DNA of 64,000 nucleotides from Erythrobacter sp. YT30 (GTDB lineage: Bacteria > Pseudomonadota > Alphaproteobacteria > Sphingomonadales > Sphingomonadaceae): positions 248,001-312,000 of the forward strand of contig NZ_LMAF01000001.1 of assembly GCF_001542875.1 (NCBI RefSeq). Reading direction: 5' to 3'. Numbering within the stretch: the stretch's first letter is position 1; each line of letters begins with the position of its first letter. Of this stretch, positions 27,112 through 36,200 are shown piece after piece. Both the position numbers and the translations under genes were made by a program. The notes below the pieces were generated by a model. The model had not been told where the DNA came from, made no database searches, and saw nothing but the letters and a program-made list of their open reading frames with translations.

Positions 27112-28911
27112 ATGCTGGATATGCCCTCCTATCATGCAATGGCCGCCATGGTGGTTACGATTTGGATGTTCGTGGAGTTCGTCCGAGGGCGAATGTCCAT
27201 CGAAATCATAAGCTTGCTAACTATCGCAGTGATTGCGGTGGGCCTGTATTTCTTCCCGCTTGAAGGCACCAAACCAACTGATGGCCTTGCACTCGCGTTT
27301 GGCGGGTTTGGCCACTACGCGCTGATCACCATTTGCGCGCTTATGATCATGGGTAGGGGGCTGGTTGTCACCGGGGCATTGGAGCCAGCGGCGCGTTTGC
27401 TGGAGCAATTATTCCGCTTCAATCTGCAATTGGGCTTGCTGTTTTCGCTCATCATCACGCTGGTGCTGTCGATGTTCGTCAACAACACACCGGTGCTTGT
27501 GCTGATGATCCCGATTTTCGCAGCGCTCGCGCAGCGCGGGGCTATGGCGACATCGAAAACACTGATGCCCTTGAACGCAGCCTCGTTGATTGGCGGGCTT
27601 GCGACAACGATTGGCACATCGACCAACATCCTCGTCGTTTCCATCGCGGTTGATCTGGGAATGCGCGAGATGGGAGTTTTCGATTTTACCCCGATCGTGC
27701 TTCTCGCGGCCCTGGTGGCAATTCCATATATGTGGCTCGTCATGCCGCGATTGCTTGACGACAACCGCGTCGAAAATCAGGTGGCTGAGCGGCAATTCCA
27801 CACGCGGCTTAGAGTGGGGACCGATTCTTTTTTGGCAGGCAAGGAGATGGCCGAGGTCGAAACGAGGTTTCCAAAGGGCATCACGCTTCACAGCCCGCCA
27901 AGCGGCCCTTTGCAACCACAGCAGCAATTGCATATCTCCGGCAGTCACCAGGCCTTGGAAGATGCAACACGCGAGTTGAAAGGCCAATTGGCGCCCAGCT
28001 GGGTGCTCGACCGCATCAAGCGAACAGCATCTGCTCAAGGCGAAGACGTGATGGTGTTCGAGATGACAGTGACGGCCGATTCTCGCTTGATCACTCGCAC
28101 ATTGCCAAGCTCAGGAATTGCCGATCTCTACAGCGTTGCGGTTCTCGGCATTCACCGGCCCGAGCGGCTTTTGGGTGAAAAGAACCAATATTCGGATGGC
28201 GGTGATCTGCGCATTGCGGAAGGCGATGTTCTGCTCGTCATGGGGATTGAGGAAGACCTCCAGACGTTTGCCCGCAATGACAGCCTTTTGATGCTGGATG
28301 GCGCACGTGAATTGCCGCGCCGGTCAAAAGCGCTGCTGGCAGCCGCGATCATGGCGTTCTCGGTCCTTACGGCTGCTTTTGGCCTGTTCCCGATTGCGAT
28401 TTCCGCTCTTGCGGGCGCGATCCTGATGTTCGTAACGGGTTGCGTCAAATTCGACAGGGTAGGGCGCGCGCTATCTGGGCAGGTCATCGTCCTTGTCGCT
28501 GCGAGTATCGCCATAGGTCGAGTGATCGATGACAGCGGCGCTGCTGCGTGGCTGGGAGAGGCTTTGTCGATAGGCCTCGTCTATCTTCCGCCAGCGCTGG
28601 TTCTTGCAGCCGTGATGGCATTTGTGACCTTCATCACGAACTTCGCCTCTAACGCGACGGCTGCCACAGTGGGCACGCCCATTGCTTTTGGCATTGCCGC
28701 GCAATTGGGTATCCCCGCCGAACCTCTGGTGCTGGCCGTACTGTTCGGGTGCAATCTGTGCTACGCGACACCGATTGCGTACCAGACGAATATGCTGATC
28801 ATGTCTGAGGGATCATACGAATTTTCGGACTATATCCGCACGGGCGTACCACTTGTCGTCCTGATGGTGACGACCCTCTCGATCCTGCTGGTGCTCTGGT
28901 ACGGACTCTAG
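27112..28911 (+). CDS. SLC13-family permease with RCK_C (TrkA-C) domains
   Basis: A 599-residue integral membrane protein with two groups of helices (about 5-215 and 405-599) split by a soluble region carrying two RCK_C-type domains (about 220-300 and 310-395; for example LRIAEGDVLLVMGIEEDL). Each membrane half has the family hairpin motif: NNTPVLVLMIPIF with GTSTNILV, and NFASNATAATVGTPIA with YQTNMLIM. Members carry sulfate, dicarboxylates or other anions; the substrate cannot be told from sequence. A strong terminator follows. Confidence 0.9.
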   Translation: MLDMPSYHAMAAMVVTIWMFVEFVRGRMSIEIISLLTIAVIAVGLYFFPLEGTKPTDGLALAFGGFGHYALITICALMIMGRGLVVTGALEPAARLLEQLFRFNLQLGLLFSLIITLVLSMFVNNTPVLVLMIPIFAALAQRGAMATSKTLMPLNAASLIGGLATTIGTSTNILVVSIAVDLGMREMGVFDFTPIVLLAALVAIPYMWLVMPRLLDDNRVENQVAERQFHTRLRVGTDSFLAGKEMAEVETRFPKGITLHSPPSGPLQPQQQLHISGSHQALEDATRELKGQLAPSWVLDRIKRTASAQGEDVMVFEMTVTADSRLITRTLPSSGIADLYSVAVLGIHRPERLLGEKNQYSDGGDLRIAEGDVLLVMGIEEDLQTFARNDSLLMLDGARELPRRSKALLAAAIMAFSVLTAAFGLFPIAISALAGAILMFVTGCVKFDRVGRALSGQVIVLVAASIAIGRVIDDSGAAAWLGEALSIGLVYLPPALVLAAVMAFVTFITNFASNATAATVGTPIAFGIAAQLGIPAEPLVLAVLFGCNLCYATPIAYQTNMLIMSEGSYEFSDYIRTGVPLVVLMVTTLSILLVLWYGL

Positions 28912-28945
28912 AGCGCACCGCGCCCATAGTAGACGAGCATAAAAT

Positions 28946-28990
28946 AACGGCCGCCGGAGCAGGGGGTTCACCCGCTCCGACGGCCGTTTT
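28946..28990 (+). terminator. Intrinsic terminator after the SLC13 gene
   Basis: The arms AACGGCCG-CC-GGAGC and GCTCCG-A-CGGCCGTT form a long stem with small bulges, followed by TTTT. A run of A residues on the 5' side could let it work in the minus direction too, for the small gene ending at 29027. Confidence 0.85.
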
Positions 28991-29026
28991 CTCCTCCCCA
29001 GGAGAACTGGTTAAACGCTTATCCGC

Positions 29027-29212
29027 CTAGCTTGATGACGGCACATATGTGCCAAGCCGGTGGTGCAGCGCGTTGATCTTCGCAAGTTCGTCACGGTCTT
29101 CCGTGTTGCGCGCGTGGCTTTCCAGAGCGCGCCGAAGCAGCTTCATATCTGCGGTGGAAAGAAGCGCGCGGGCGCGTGATGGTTCGCGGCTTGCGGTGTC
29201 GGAATCGCTCAT
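29027..29212 (-). CDS. Small helical protein of unknown function
   Basis: A 61-residue charged protein, mostly helical after a Ser/Arg-rich start, with the block LSTADMKLLRRALESHARNTEDRDELAKINALHHRLG (two stretches). An upstream GGAG-like purine run is visible in the region read on the minus strand (ccaaggagaattacc). No family recognised. It is followed by the shared terminator at 28946-28990, which supports it being a real transcription unit. Confidence 0.6.
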   Translation of the reverse strand: MSDSDTASREPSRARALLSTADMKLLRRALESHARNTEDRDELAKINALHHRLGTYVPSSS

Positions 29213-29333
29213 CGGTAATTCTCCTTGGGTATGGAGATAAAGCCTATGCCGGATCGAATGGTTCCGGAACAGGTCGAATATCAGGCTTCCACCGTGTAAA
29301 TTCTGTCGAGCGGAATTGCCAGCATTCGATTAA

Positions 29334-29376
29334 GGATCCTGCATCGCCATCTGCGCGGAATGGCTAAGCAGGATCC
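29334..29376. repeat. Inverted repeat between the small gene and aceA
   Basis: GGATCCTGC (29334-29342) and GCAGGATCC (29368-29376) are perfect 9-base arms around 25 bases. It lies 27 bases after the aceA stop on the minus strand. It has no T run, but it could serve as a 3' end structure for aceA. Confidence 0.5.
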
Positions 29377-29402
29377 CCTCTCCAACCGTGTGAAGTGGCT
29401 GT

Positions 29403-31001
29403 TTATGCCGCCTCGAACTGGTTCATGGTGTTGTCTTTGCCGCCCGCTTTCAGGGCCGCTTCACCAGCGAAGTATTCCTTGTGATCATCGCCAATGTCGC
29501 TGCCAGCCATGTTCTGGTGCTTGACGCAGGCGATGCCCTGACGGATCTCTTCACGCTGCACGCCTTTAACGTAACCGAGCATTGCCTGATCGCCGAAGTA
29601 TTCCTTAGCGAGGTTGTCAGTGCTCAGCGCAGCCGTGTGGTAAGTCGGCAGCGTGATAAGGTGGTGGAAGATACCGGCGCGCTTCGATGCATCGGCCTGG
29701 AAGGTGCGGATCTTCTCATCAGCTTCAATGGCAAGATCGGTCGTGTCATAGTCGACACTCATCAGCTTATCACGATCGTAAGCGGAAACGTCTTTGCCAG
29801 CTTCTACCCATGCATCATAGACTTGCTGACGGAAGTTCAGAGTCCAGTTGAAGCTAGGCGAGTTGTTGTAAACCAGCTTTGCATTCGGGATGACTTCACG
29901 AACCCGGTCCACCATGCCTGCGATTTGCTCGACATGCGGCTTTTCAGTTTCGATCCACAGCAGGTCGGCGCCATTCTGAAGCGACGTGATGCAGTCAAGG
30001 ACGCAGCGATCTTCGCCGGTACCAGCGCGAAACTGGTAGAGGTTTGACGGAAGACGCTTGGGCGCCATCAGCTTGCCATCGCGGCTGATAAAGACCTGGC
30101 CATTTGTGATATTGGCCGGATCGACTTCATCGCAATCGAGGAAAGCATTGTACTGATCACCCAAATCGCCGGGCTCTTTCGAGAATGCGATCTGCTTGGT
30201 GAGGCCAGCACCCAATGAATCGGTGCGTGCAACAATGACGCCATCATCAACGCCCATTTCAAGGAAGGCGTGACGGCAAGCGCGGATCTTCTGAATGAAG
30301 TCCTCGTGAGGAACAGTAACCTTGCCGTCCTGGTGGCCGCACTGCTTTTCATCCGAAACCTGGTTTTCGATTTGAAGAGCGCAGGCACCCGCTTCGATCA
30401 TTTTTTTGGCGAGCAGATAGGTTGCCTCGGCATTGCCAAAGCCAGCATCGATATCAGCAATGATCGGAACGACGTGGGTTTCGTAATTGTCGATCGCGTT
30501 TTCGAGGCGCTTGGCTTCAACAGCATCGCCATTTGCGCGTGCTGCATCAAGCTCGCGGAACAGGCCGCCAAGCTCGCGTGCATCAGCTTGCTTCAAGAAG
30601 GTGTAGAGCTCTTCGATCAGAGCAGGCACAGAGGTTTTCTCATGCATGGACTGATCGGGCAGTGGGCCAAATTCGCTGCGCAAAGCTGCAACCATCCAGC
30701 CTGACAGGTAGAGATAGCGCTGTTTGGTGCTGCCAAAATGCTTCTTGATCGAGATCATTTTCTGCTGAGCGATGAACCCGTGCCAGCAGCCGAGCGATTG
30801 CGTGTAATTCGCAGGGTCGGCATCGTAGGCTTCCATATCGGCGCGCATGATCTTCGCGGTGTATTTCGCGATATCGAGGCCGGTCGGGAAACGGTTTTGA
30901 AGCACCATGCGAGCGGCGCTCTCAGGATCAATGGCGCCCCAGCTTGGGCCATTGCTGTTGACGAGGCCACGCATCTCGTCGATCTTTTTCATGTAGGTCA
31001 T
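29403..31001 (-). CDS. aceA: Isocitrate lyase
   Basis: Splits isocitrate to glyoxylate and succinate, the first step of the glyoxylate bypass for growth on acetate or fatty acids. The 532-residue length and the catalytic block DEKQCGHQDGK (KxCGH type, QCGH here) fit the long Pseudomonas-like isocitrate lyases. Other conserved blocks are QSLGCWHGFIAQQKM, IADIDAGFGNAEATYLL, and VYNNSPSFNW. GGAG lies about 8 bases before the ATG. It is divergent from an XRE-type regulator. No malate synthase gene is in the window. Confidence 0.97.
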   Translation of the reverse strand: MTYMKKIDEMRGLVNSNGPSWGAIDPESAARMVLQNRFPTGLDIAKYTAKIMRADMEAYDADPANYTQSLGCWHGFIAQQKMISIKKHFGSTKQRYLYLSGWMVAALRSEFGPLPDQSMHEKTSVPALIEELYTFLKQADARELGGLFRELDAARANGDAVEAKRLENAIDNYETHVVPIIADIDAGFGNAEATYLLAKKMIEAGACALQIENQVSDEKQCGHQDGKVTVPHEDFIQKIRACRHAFLEMGVDDGVIVARTDSLGAGLTKQIAFSKEPGDLGDQYNAFLDCDEVDPANITNGQVFISRDGKLMAPKRLPSNLYQFRAGTGEDRCVLDCITSLQNGADLLWIETEKPHVEQIAGMVDRVREVIPNAKLVYNNSPSFNWTLNFRQQVYDAWVEAGKDVSAYDRDKLMSVDYDTTDLAIEADEKIRTFQADASKRAGIFHHLITLPTYHTAALSTDNLAKEYFGDQAMLGYVKGVQREEIRQGIACVKHQNMAGSDIGDDHKEYFAGEAALKAGGKDNTMNQFEAA

Positions 31002-31076
31002 TTGGTATCTCCGTGAACCTTGGGGAGTGAATGACCTTGGTGTGCCGTGGTGCAGCGCAACATAACAGGAAAAATT

Positions 31077-31143
31077 ACAAAATATTTTGTCAATGATCGC
31101 CTTTGTAGGGTAAACCTTGTGTAAGGTTGTAAATTTATTTACA
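31077..31143. promoter_or_regulatory. Stacked inverted repeats between aceA and its divergent regulator
   Basis: Three elements lie in 67 bases: a perfect 14-bp palindrome ACAAAATATTTTGT (31077-31090); AACCTT-GTGT-AAGGTT (31113-31128); and TGTAAA-TTTA-TTTACA (31128-31143), which ends 8 bases before the regulator ATG. The AT-rich TTGTAAA/TTTACA arms resemble in style the AT-rich sites of RamB/ScfR-type regulators. Binding by the adjacent regulator is inferred from position. Confidence 0.6.
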
Positions 31144-31151
31144 GCGCCATT

Positions 31152-32501
31152 ATGGCTGACAACACCCTACTCGCCGGTCCTGCTTTGCGCCGTTTGCGCA
31201 AACGCGAAGGGCTCACCCAAGCTGCAATGGCGAATGCTTTGGGCATTTCGCCAAGCTATCTCAATCTGATTGAGCGCAATCAGCGCCCGCTTTCGGCGCG
31301 CGTACTGGTCCAGGTGATTGAGCGGTTCGATTTTGATCCGCGATCCTTGCGCGAGGACGAGGCAATTGGCGGTGTTGATGGCCTCGCCCGGCGTCTGGCT
31401 GACAAACGCTTTGCGGACTTGGGGATCGATAGAGAGGAAGTGCAGGAATTTCTTTCTGCCGCACCGCAGGCAGCAGCAGCCTTTGCTCTCCTTTATGACA
31501 ATGCAGCCGCACCGCTTGCCAATCCTGAAGATCCGCTGGCCGAGGCGCGGGTCGCGGTGGAGCGGTGGCAAAACCACTTCGCCGATCTCGATCACGCGGC
31601 AGAGGATCTGTCCGAAACCCTGCGCCTGTCGCACGGCGATATCAGTGCTGCGCTGAGCGAAAGGCTGCGGGAAAAGCACCAGCTGTCAGTGCGCGTACTA
31701 CCCACCGAGGTGATGCCGGGGATCGTGCACCGGCTCGATCTGCATGCGCGCCAATTGCAGCTTTCCGAAATGCTACCGGGTGCAGCCAGGCGGTTTCAGA
31801 TTGCTCGGCAGATCGGCAGTCTTGAAATGCGCGATGAGATCGACGCGCTGGTTGCAGGCGCATCGCTTCCCTCTGACGAAGCGTATGATCGTTTCCGCGA
31901 GCATGTGACCGATTACGTCGCGGGCGCTCTGCTGATGCCGTACAGGCGTTTCCTGCGGGCGTGCGAGCAAACCGCTTACGATGTGAACATCCTCCAGAGA
32001 CGTTTCGCATCGAGTTTTGATCAAGTAGCACAGCGGCTCACCACGCTTCAACGCGTTGGAGAACGCGGATTGCCATTCTTTAGCGCGCGTTTCGGGCGTA
32101 CAGGCCGAATGGTTGCCTTCACCGCCGGCGCAAGTGGTGCGATCTACCCGTTGGATGGCGCGCGCTGGCCTGCCTGGGCTCCCTATGCCGCGTTTGAAAG
32201 CCGCGGGACCATGCTTACGCAGGCTGTCACATTCGGTGAGGGCGAAGCTTCGGCCAAGCATTGGTTCACCATGGCTCGTACCGTTGAAGTGGACGGGGTC
32301 GCTTGCTCTGCGCGAAGAGCCATCGTGTTGGGGATTGAAGCGCGTTTCGCGGGAGAATTGGCACAGGCGCGCGGTGTCTCGCTTGATCGGGCCGATGCAG
32401 TGCCGCTAGGTGTTGGTTGCCCCCGATGCGGGCGGATGGATTGCCTCACGCCCGCGCCGGAAAGAATGGCAGGCACAGACCGGCGACGCCGCTCGCGATA
32501 G
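31152..32501 (+). CDS. XRE-family regulator of the short-chain fatty acyl-CoA/RamB type
   Basis: A 449-residue transcription factor. The N-terminal helix-turn-helix (about 10-60, RLRKREGLTQAAMANALGIS then YLNLIERNQRPLS) is typical of XRE proteins. A long central domain (HRLDLHARQLQLSEMLPG, ARRFQIARQIG) and a cysteine-containing tail (GCPRCGRMDC) match the RamB/ScfR/PrpC-regulator group, which controls glyoxylate or methylcitrate genes in response to acyl-CoA. Divergence from aceA makes control of isocitrate lyase the likely job. Autoregulation is suggested by the inverted repeat just before its start. Confidence 0.87.
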   Translation: MADNTLLAGPALRRLRKREGLTQAAMANALGISPSYLNLIERNQRPLSARVLVQVIERFDFDPRSLREDEAIGGVDGLARRLADKRFADLGIDREEVQEFLSAAPQAAAAFALLYDNAAAPLANPEDPLAEARVAVERWQNHFADLDHAAEDLSETLRLSHGDISAALSERLREKHQLSVRVLPTEVMPGIVHRLDLHARQLQLSEMLPGAARRFQIARQIGSLEMRDEIDALVAGASLPSDEAYDRFREHVTDYVAGALLMPYRRFLRACEQTAYDVNILQRRFASSFDQVAQRLTTLQRVGERGLPFFSARFGRTGRMVAFTAGASGAIYPLDGARWPAWAPYAAFESRGTMLTQAVTFGEGEASAKHWFTMARTVEVDGVACSARRAIVLGIEARFAGELAQARGVSLDRADAVPLGVGCPRCGRMDCLTPAPERMAGTDRRRRSR

Positions 32502-32658
32502 AGTGTGTGATCAGCGTCACTCACCGCGTCACTAAACGAAGCATAACGGGCCTGGCATCTTCCCTTGCGTTAATCATGGTTGTAAAGTTTACCGACACTT
32601 AAACTGTGCCGCGTAAAGCGCGTGGGTATGGGCAATGTAAGAGCCTGATTGAAAACGC

Positions 32659-34044
32659 ATGATACGGCTATTCAAACACTATATTCCGCATGCCGTGCTG
32701 CTGCTCGGGCTGCTAGATCTTGCGTTGCTGATCCTCGCGAGTGAACTCGCATGGCAATTGCGGGCCTATCAGATCGAGATGGATCCTGGGCCGCTGTCTG
32801 GTCGCTGGGTGCCGATCATCGGTTCCTCTTTTATTGTCTGGCTCGCGATGATCGGGGTCGGCGTTTATGGCCCGCTTGCGCTGCGATCTCTCCGGTTTGC
32901 GGGTGCTCGTCTGCTGGTCGCGATCAGCCTTGGGATTATCGCTCTCGCCTTCATCGACTTTTTGCTGCCCGAAAGCACCTTTTGGCGTTCAACACTGCTC
33001 TATGCCATGGGCTTTTCGATACTCGTGCTCGTGCTGGATCGCCTGTTGTTGAACAGCTTTCTGGGTTCCTCAGCTTTCAAACGCCGCGTCATGGTGCTTG
33101 GAGCAGGCGACAGGGCGCGGCGATTGCGGACCCTGAGCGAGCGACCTGAAAGCGGATTTGCAACCGTGTCTTTCATCGCCATGAGCGACACTGAAAAGGT
33201 GCTCGCAGAAGCGATCCCGCGCGGCGCGGTTCAGGATCTTGGCCAATATGTTGAAAATCTGGGCGTCAGCGAAGTGGTTCTTGCCCTGCAGGAACGGCGC
33301 AACGCGCTGCCCTTGAACGACCTTTTGCGGCTCAAGACAAAGGGCGTTCACATCAATGATTTCTCGAGCTTCATGGAACGCGAGACTGGGCGAGTGGATC
33401 TTGAGACAGTCAATCCAAGCTGGCTGATATTCTCCGACGGGTTTTCATCGGGCAGAATGTTTTCAAGCGCGGCAAAACGGATCTTCGATATCGTTGCCAG
33501 CTGCTTCCTGCTGATCCTGACTTTACCGATAATCGCAATCTTTGCAGTCCTGGTGAAGCTCGACAGCAAAGGCCCCGCATTCTTCCGCCAAGAGCGAGTG
33601 GGGCTGTACGGCGAACCGTTTCACCTCATCAAGCTACGCTCCATGCGCATTGATGCAGAAAAGGATGGGGCAAAGTGGGCGGAAAAGGACGATCCTCGCA
33701 TAACGCGCATCGGGCATTTCATCCGCAAGCTTCGGATCGATGAATTGCCGCAGACCTGGAGCGTTCTCCAAGGCCATATGAGCTTTGTCGGGCCGCGCCC
33801 CGAAGTGCCTCAATTTGTGAGCAATCTGGAACAGGATATTCCATTTTACAGCGAACGGCACATGGTCAAACCCGGCATCACGGGTTGGGCGCAGATCAAT
33901 TACCCCTATGGCGCGTCGATTGAGGATAGCCGTAAGAAACTCGAATTCGATCTCTACTACGCTAAGAACTACACGCCGTTTCTCGACTTTGTGATCCTCC
34001 TTCAAACGGTGCGAGTCATACTGTGGCCGGAAGGTGCGCGGTGA
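32659..34044 (+). CDS. XrtA/PEP-CTERM-type exopolysaccharide glycosyltransferase (sugar transferase)
   Basis: A 461-residue polyprenyl-phosphate sugar-phosphotransferase that starts a polysaccharide on a lipid carrier. Four to five N-terminal helices and a nucleotide-binding-like domain ([15 protein letters not shown], about 140) precede a fifth helix (about 285) and the WcaJ-like catalytic domain with [36 protein letters not shown] ([13 protein letters not shown]) and [15 protein letters not shown]. The full layout and the neighbours prsK and prsR match the PEP-CTERM-associated EpsB type. The stop overlaps the next start (TGATG). Confidence 0.9.
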   Translation: MIRLFKHYIPHAVLLLGLLDLALLILASELAWQLRAYQIEMDPGPLSGRWVPIIGSSFIVWLAMIGVGVYGPLALRSLRFAGARLLVAISLGIIALAFIDFLLPESTFWRSTLLYAMGFSILVLVLDRLLLNSFLGSSAFKRRVMVLGAGDRARRLRTLSERPESGFATVSFIAMSDTEKVLAEAIPRGAVQDLGQYVENLGVSEVVLALQERRNALPLNDLLRLKTKGVHINDFSSFMERETGRVDLETVNPSWLIFSDGFSSGRMFSSAAKRIFDIVASCFLLILTLPIIAIFAVLVKLDSKGPAFFRQERVGLYGEPFHLIKLRSMRIDAEKDGAKWAEKDDPRITRIGHFIRKLRIDELPQTWSVLQGHMSFVGPRPEVPQFVSNLEQDIPFYSERHMVKPGITGWAQINYPYGASIEDSRKKLEFDLYYAKNYTPFLDFVILLQTVRVILWPEGAR

Positions 34045-36200
34045 TGGCTGAGCTTTTCGGAATACCGCTCGATTTCGCTGCCGTCTGCGCCGTGATTGGC
34101 GCCGTTTTGAGCGGCATTGCGGGGCTTTGGATCGTCCGTTTCGGCGATCGCAAGCGTGTTGATTGGAGCGCGGCTCTTGCGGTGGTTGTCCTCACTGCTG
34201 TGTGGTGCATCCTTGGCGCAGCGATAGGGTTTGCAAAGCCTGCGACCATGGTTGCGGAAACAGCCCGCAATCTGGCGATGATCGCTGTTATCTTCCGGCT
34301 CTTTTCAGCGGATGGCCGGGACGAAAGCCTGAAGCCAACGCGCCCCGTGCTCATCTCGCTGGCGCTGGTGCAGATGTTCCAGCCGCTTTTGGTTGTTATC
34401 GATCAGCGCATGACAGGCCTGGATGAGGTTTCCGCGCTCATTTTCGAAGTGGCGACATTGCTCAGCATGCTCGTTTCCATCGGCGCACTAGTGCTGCTTC
34501 ACAATCTCTACGTGGGCGCTGCCGCCGGATCGCGCCGGTTCTTGAGGTGGAGCGCGATTGGCCTTGCCGGTATCTTCGCGTTTGACCTTAATCTTTACAC
34601 CCTGGCGTATCTCCTCGGAGAACAGCCCGCCATCCTGAGCGCTATGCGCACCGCGGTGAGTGGGGCGATGGTGGTGCTGATTGCGCTGAGCTCCAATGCG
34701 AAAGGCGCGAACCGAAATTTCAACCCGTCACGAGCGGTCACTTTCCAGACGTTATCGCTCCTCGTCATCGGCAGTTATCTGCTGGCCATGGTGCTGGTGA
34801 CGCGATCCCTCGCACTGCTGGGCGGCGATATCGCTCGGGCGAGCCAGATTGTCTTCGTTGTCCTTGCGGTTCTGTTTGCGATTGTCTGGCTGCCATCGCA
34901 AAAACTGCGCGCATGGCTTCGCGTGACGGCGACCAAGCACTTGTTTCAACACCGTTACGATTACCGCGAAGAATGGCTGCGCTTTACTCAAACGATGGGA
35001 CGCAGCGCCAGCAATGGGCCGAGTTTTCACGAACGCTCAGTGAAGGCGATGGCGGATATAACCGAAAGCCCAGCCGGATTGCTGCTAACGCCCAATGAAG
35101 AGGCGGAATTGGAGCTCACCGCGCGCTGGAACTGGGCAACGATCGAAGTGCCAGCGAATGCGGGCGGTTTTGCTTTGGCAGGCCTGCTGGAGCGGCATGC
35201 GCACATCCTCGATCTTGATGAAACGCGCGGCGGGATCGATCGGCATGGCGAATTGGAGCATGTCCCGTCTTGGCTAAAAGAGGCGGAAGATGCCTGGGCG
35301 TTGGTGCCGCTTATCCATTTTGATCGCCTTGTAGGGGCAATAGTGCTCGCGCGGCCGCGCATCGAGCGGCGGCTCGATTGGGAGGATTTCGATCTCCTTC
35401 GTGTCGCCGGACAGCAATTGGCGAGTTACTTGGCAGAACAGGCTGGCCAACAGGCGTTGATGGATGCGAGCCGGTTCGATGAATTCAACCGCCGAATGGC
35501 GTTTGTGATGCACGACATCAAGAACCTCGCAAGCCAGATGTCCTTGCTCGCGACCAATGCCGAAAAGCATGCGGATAACCCGGCTTTCCGAAAGGACATG
35601 CTCGTCACTTTGCGCAATTCATCAGACAAACTTGGCGCGCTTTTGGCGCGGCTTGGCCGGTATGGATCGGGCCAGGCGAAAGAGCCTGTGAAAACAAACC
35701 TGTCCCATGTCGCAAAAGCGCTTTGTAAGAGGTTTGAGGCGGTTCATCCCGTCAAGACGGATCAGGTGACCGACGTCTATGTCCTCGCCGATCCTGAGGC
35801 ATTGGAGCAAGCGCTAATCCATCTCGTTCAGAACGCCATCGATGCGAGCGAGCCTGATGCGCCGATCCTGCTTAGCGTGCGATCAGAGCGGCTGAGCGGT
35901 GTGATGGACATCATCGATACCGGCACTGGAATGACACCTGAATTCGTTCGGTCAGGGCTGTTCAAGCCTTTCGTATCTTCAAAACAAAGCGGCTTTGGCA
36001 TTGGTGCGTTTGAAGCGCGCGAAATGGTAAAGGCGATGGCTGGCCGCGTATCGGTGGAATCGCGCGAGGGGCTGGGCACACGATTTACCGTGTCGCTCCC
36101 GCTGTCCGACACCGCCAGCCTGATCGAAACGGGTCACTCCGCAGACTCCGATCCCAATCAATCCGATAAGCCAAAACCAGTGAGGTTGAACAATGGCTAA
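34044..36200 (+). CDS. prsK: PrsK, PEP-CTERM-system sensor histidine kinase
   Basis: A 718-residue kinase. The N-terminal third is membrane-embedded with about eight helices (to about residue 300). A GAF-like domain follows (about 325-470), then a short phospho-acceptor segment with the histidine near residue 490 in MHDIKNLASQ, and a C-terminal ATPase domain with QNAIDASEPDAP, DTGTGMTPEF and GFGIGAFEAREM. This is the PrsK layout. It is coupled to the glycosyltransferase by a TGATG overlap and to prsR by an 8-base overlap, so signal and response genes are made together. Confidence 0.9.
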   Translation: MAELFGIPLDFAAVCAVIGAVLSGIAGLWIVRFGDRKRVDWSAALAVVVLTAVWCILGAAIGFAKPATMVAETARNLAMIAVIFRLFSADGRDESLKPTRPVLISLALVQMFQPLLVVIDQRMTGLDEVSALIFEVATLLSMLVSIGALVLLHNLYVGAAAGSRRFLRWSAIGLAGIFAFDLNLYTLAYLLGEQPAILSAMRTAVSGAMVVLIALSSNAKGANRNFNPSRAVTFQTLSLLVIGSYLLAMVLVTRSLALLGGDIARASQIVFVVLAVLFAIVWLPSQKLRAWLRVTATKHLFQHRYDYREEWLRFTQTMGRSASNGPSFHERSVKAMADITESPAGLLLTPNEEAELELTARWNWATIEVPANAGGFALAGLLERHAHILDLDETRGGIDRHGELEHVPSWLKEAEDAWALVPLIHFDRLVGAIVLARPRIERRLDWEDFDLLRVAGQQLASYLAEQAGQQALMDASRFDEFNRRMAFVMHDIKNLASQMSLLATNAEKHADNPAFRKDMLVTLRNSSDKLGALLARLGRYGSGQAKEPVKTNLSHVAKALCKRFEAVHPVKTDQVTDVYVLADPEALEQALIHLVQNAIDASEPDAPILLSVRSERLSGVMDIIDTGTGMTPEFVRSGLFKPFVSSKQSGFGIGAFEAREMVKAMAGRVSVESREGLGTRFTVSLPLSDTASLIETGHSADSDPNQSDKPKPVRLNNG

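Noticed and set aside
32540..32570. Sigma-54-like promoter (TGGCATCTTCCCTTGC) upstream of the glycosyltransferase
   Set aside because: The GG and GC pairs are 11 bases apart; sigma-54 needs 10. One base off is normally inactive.
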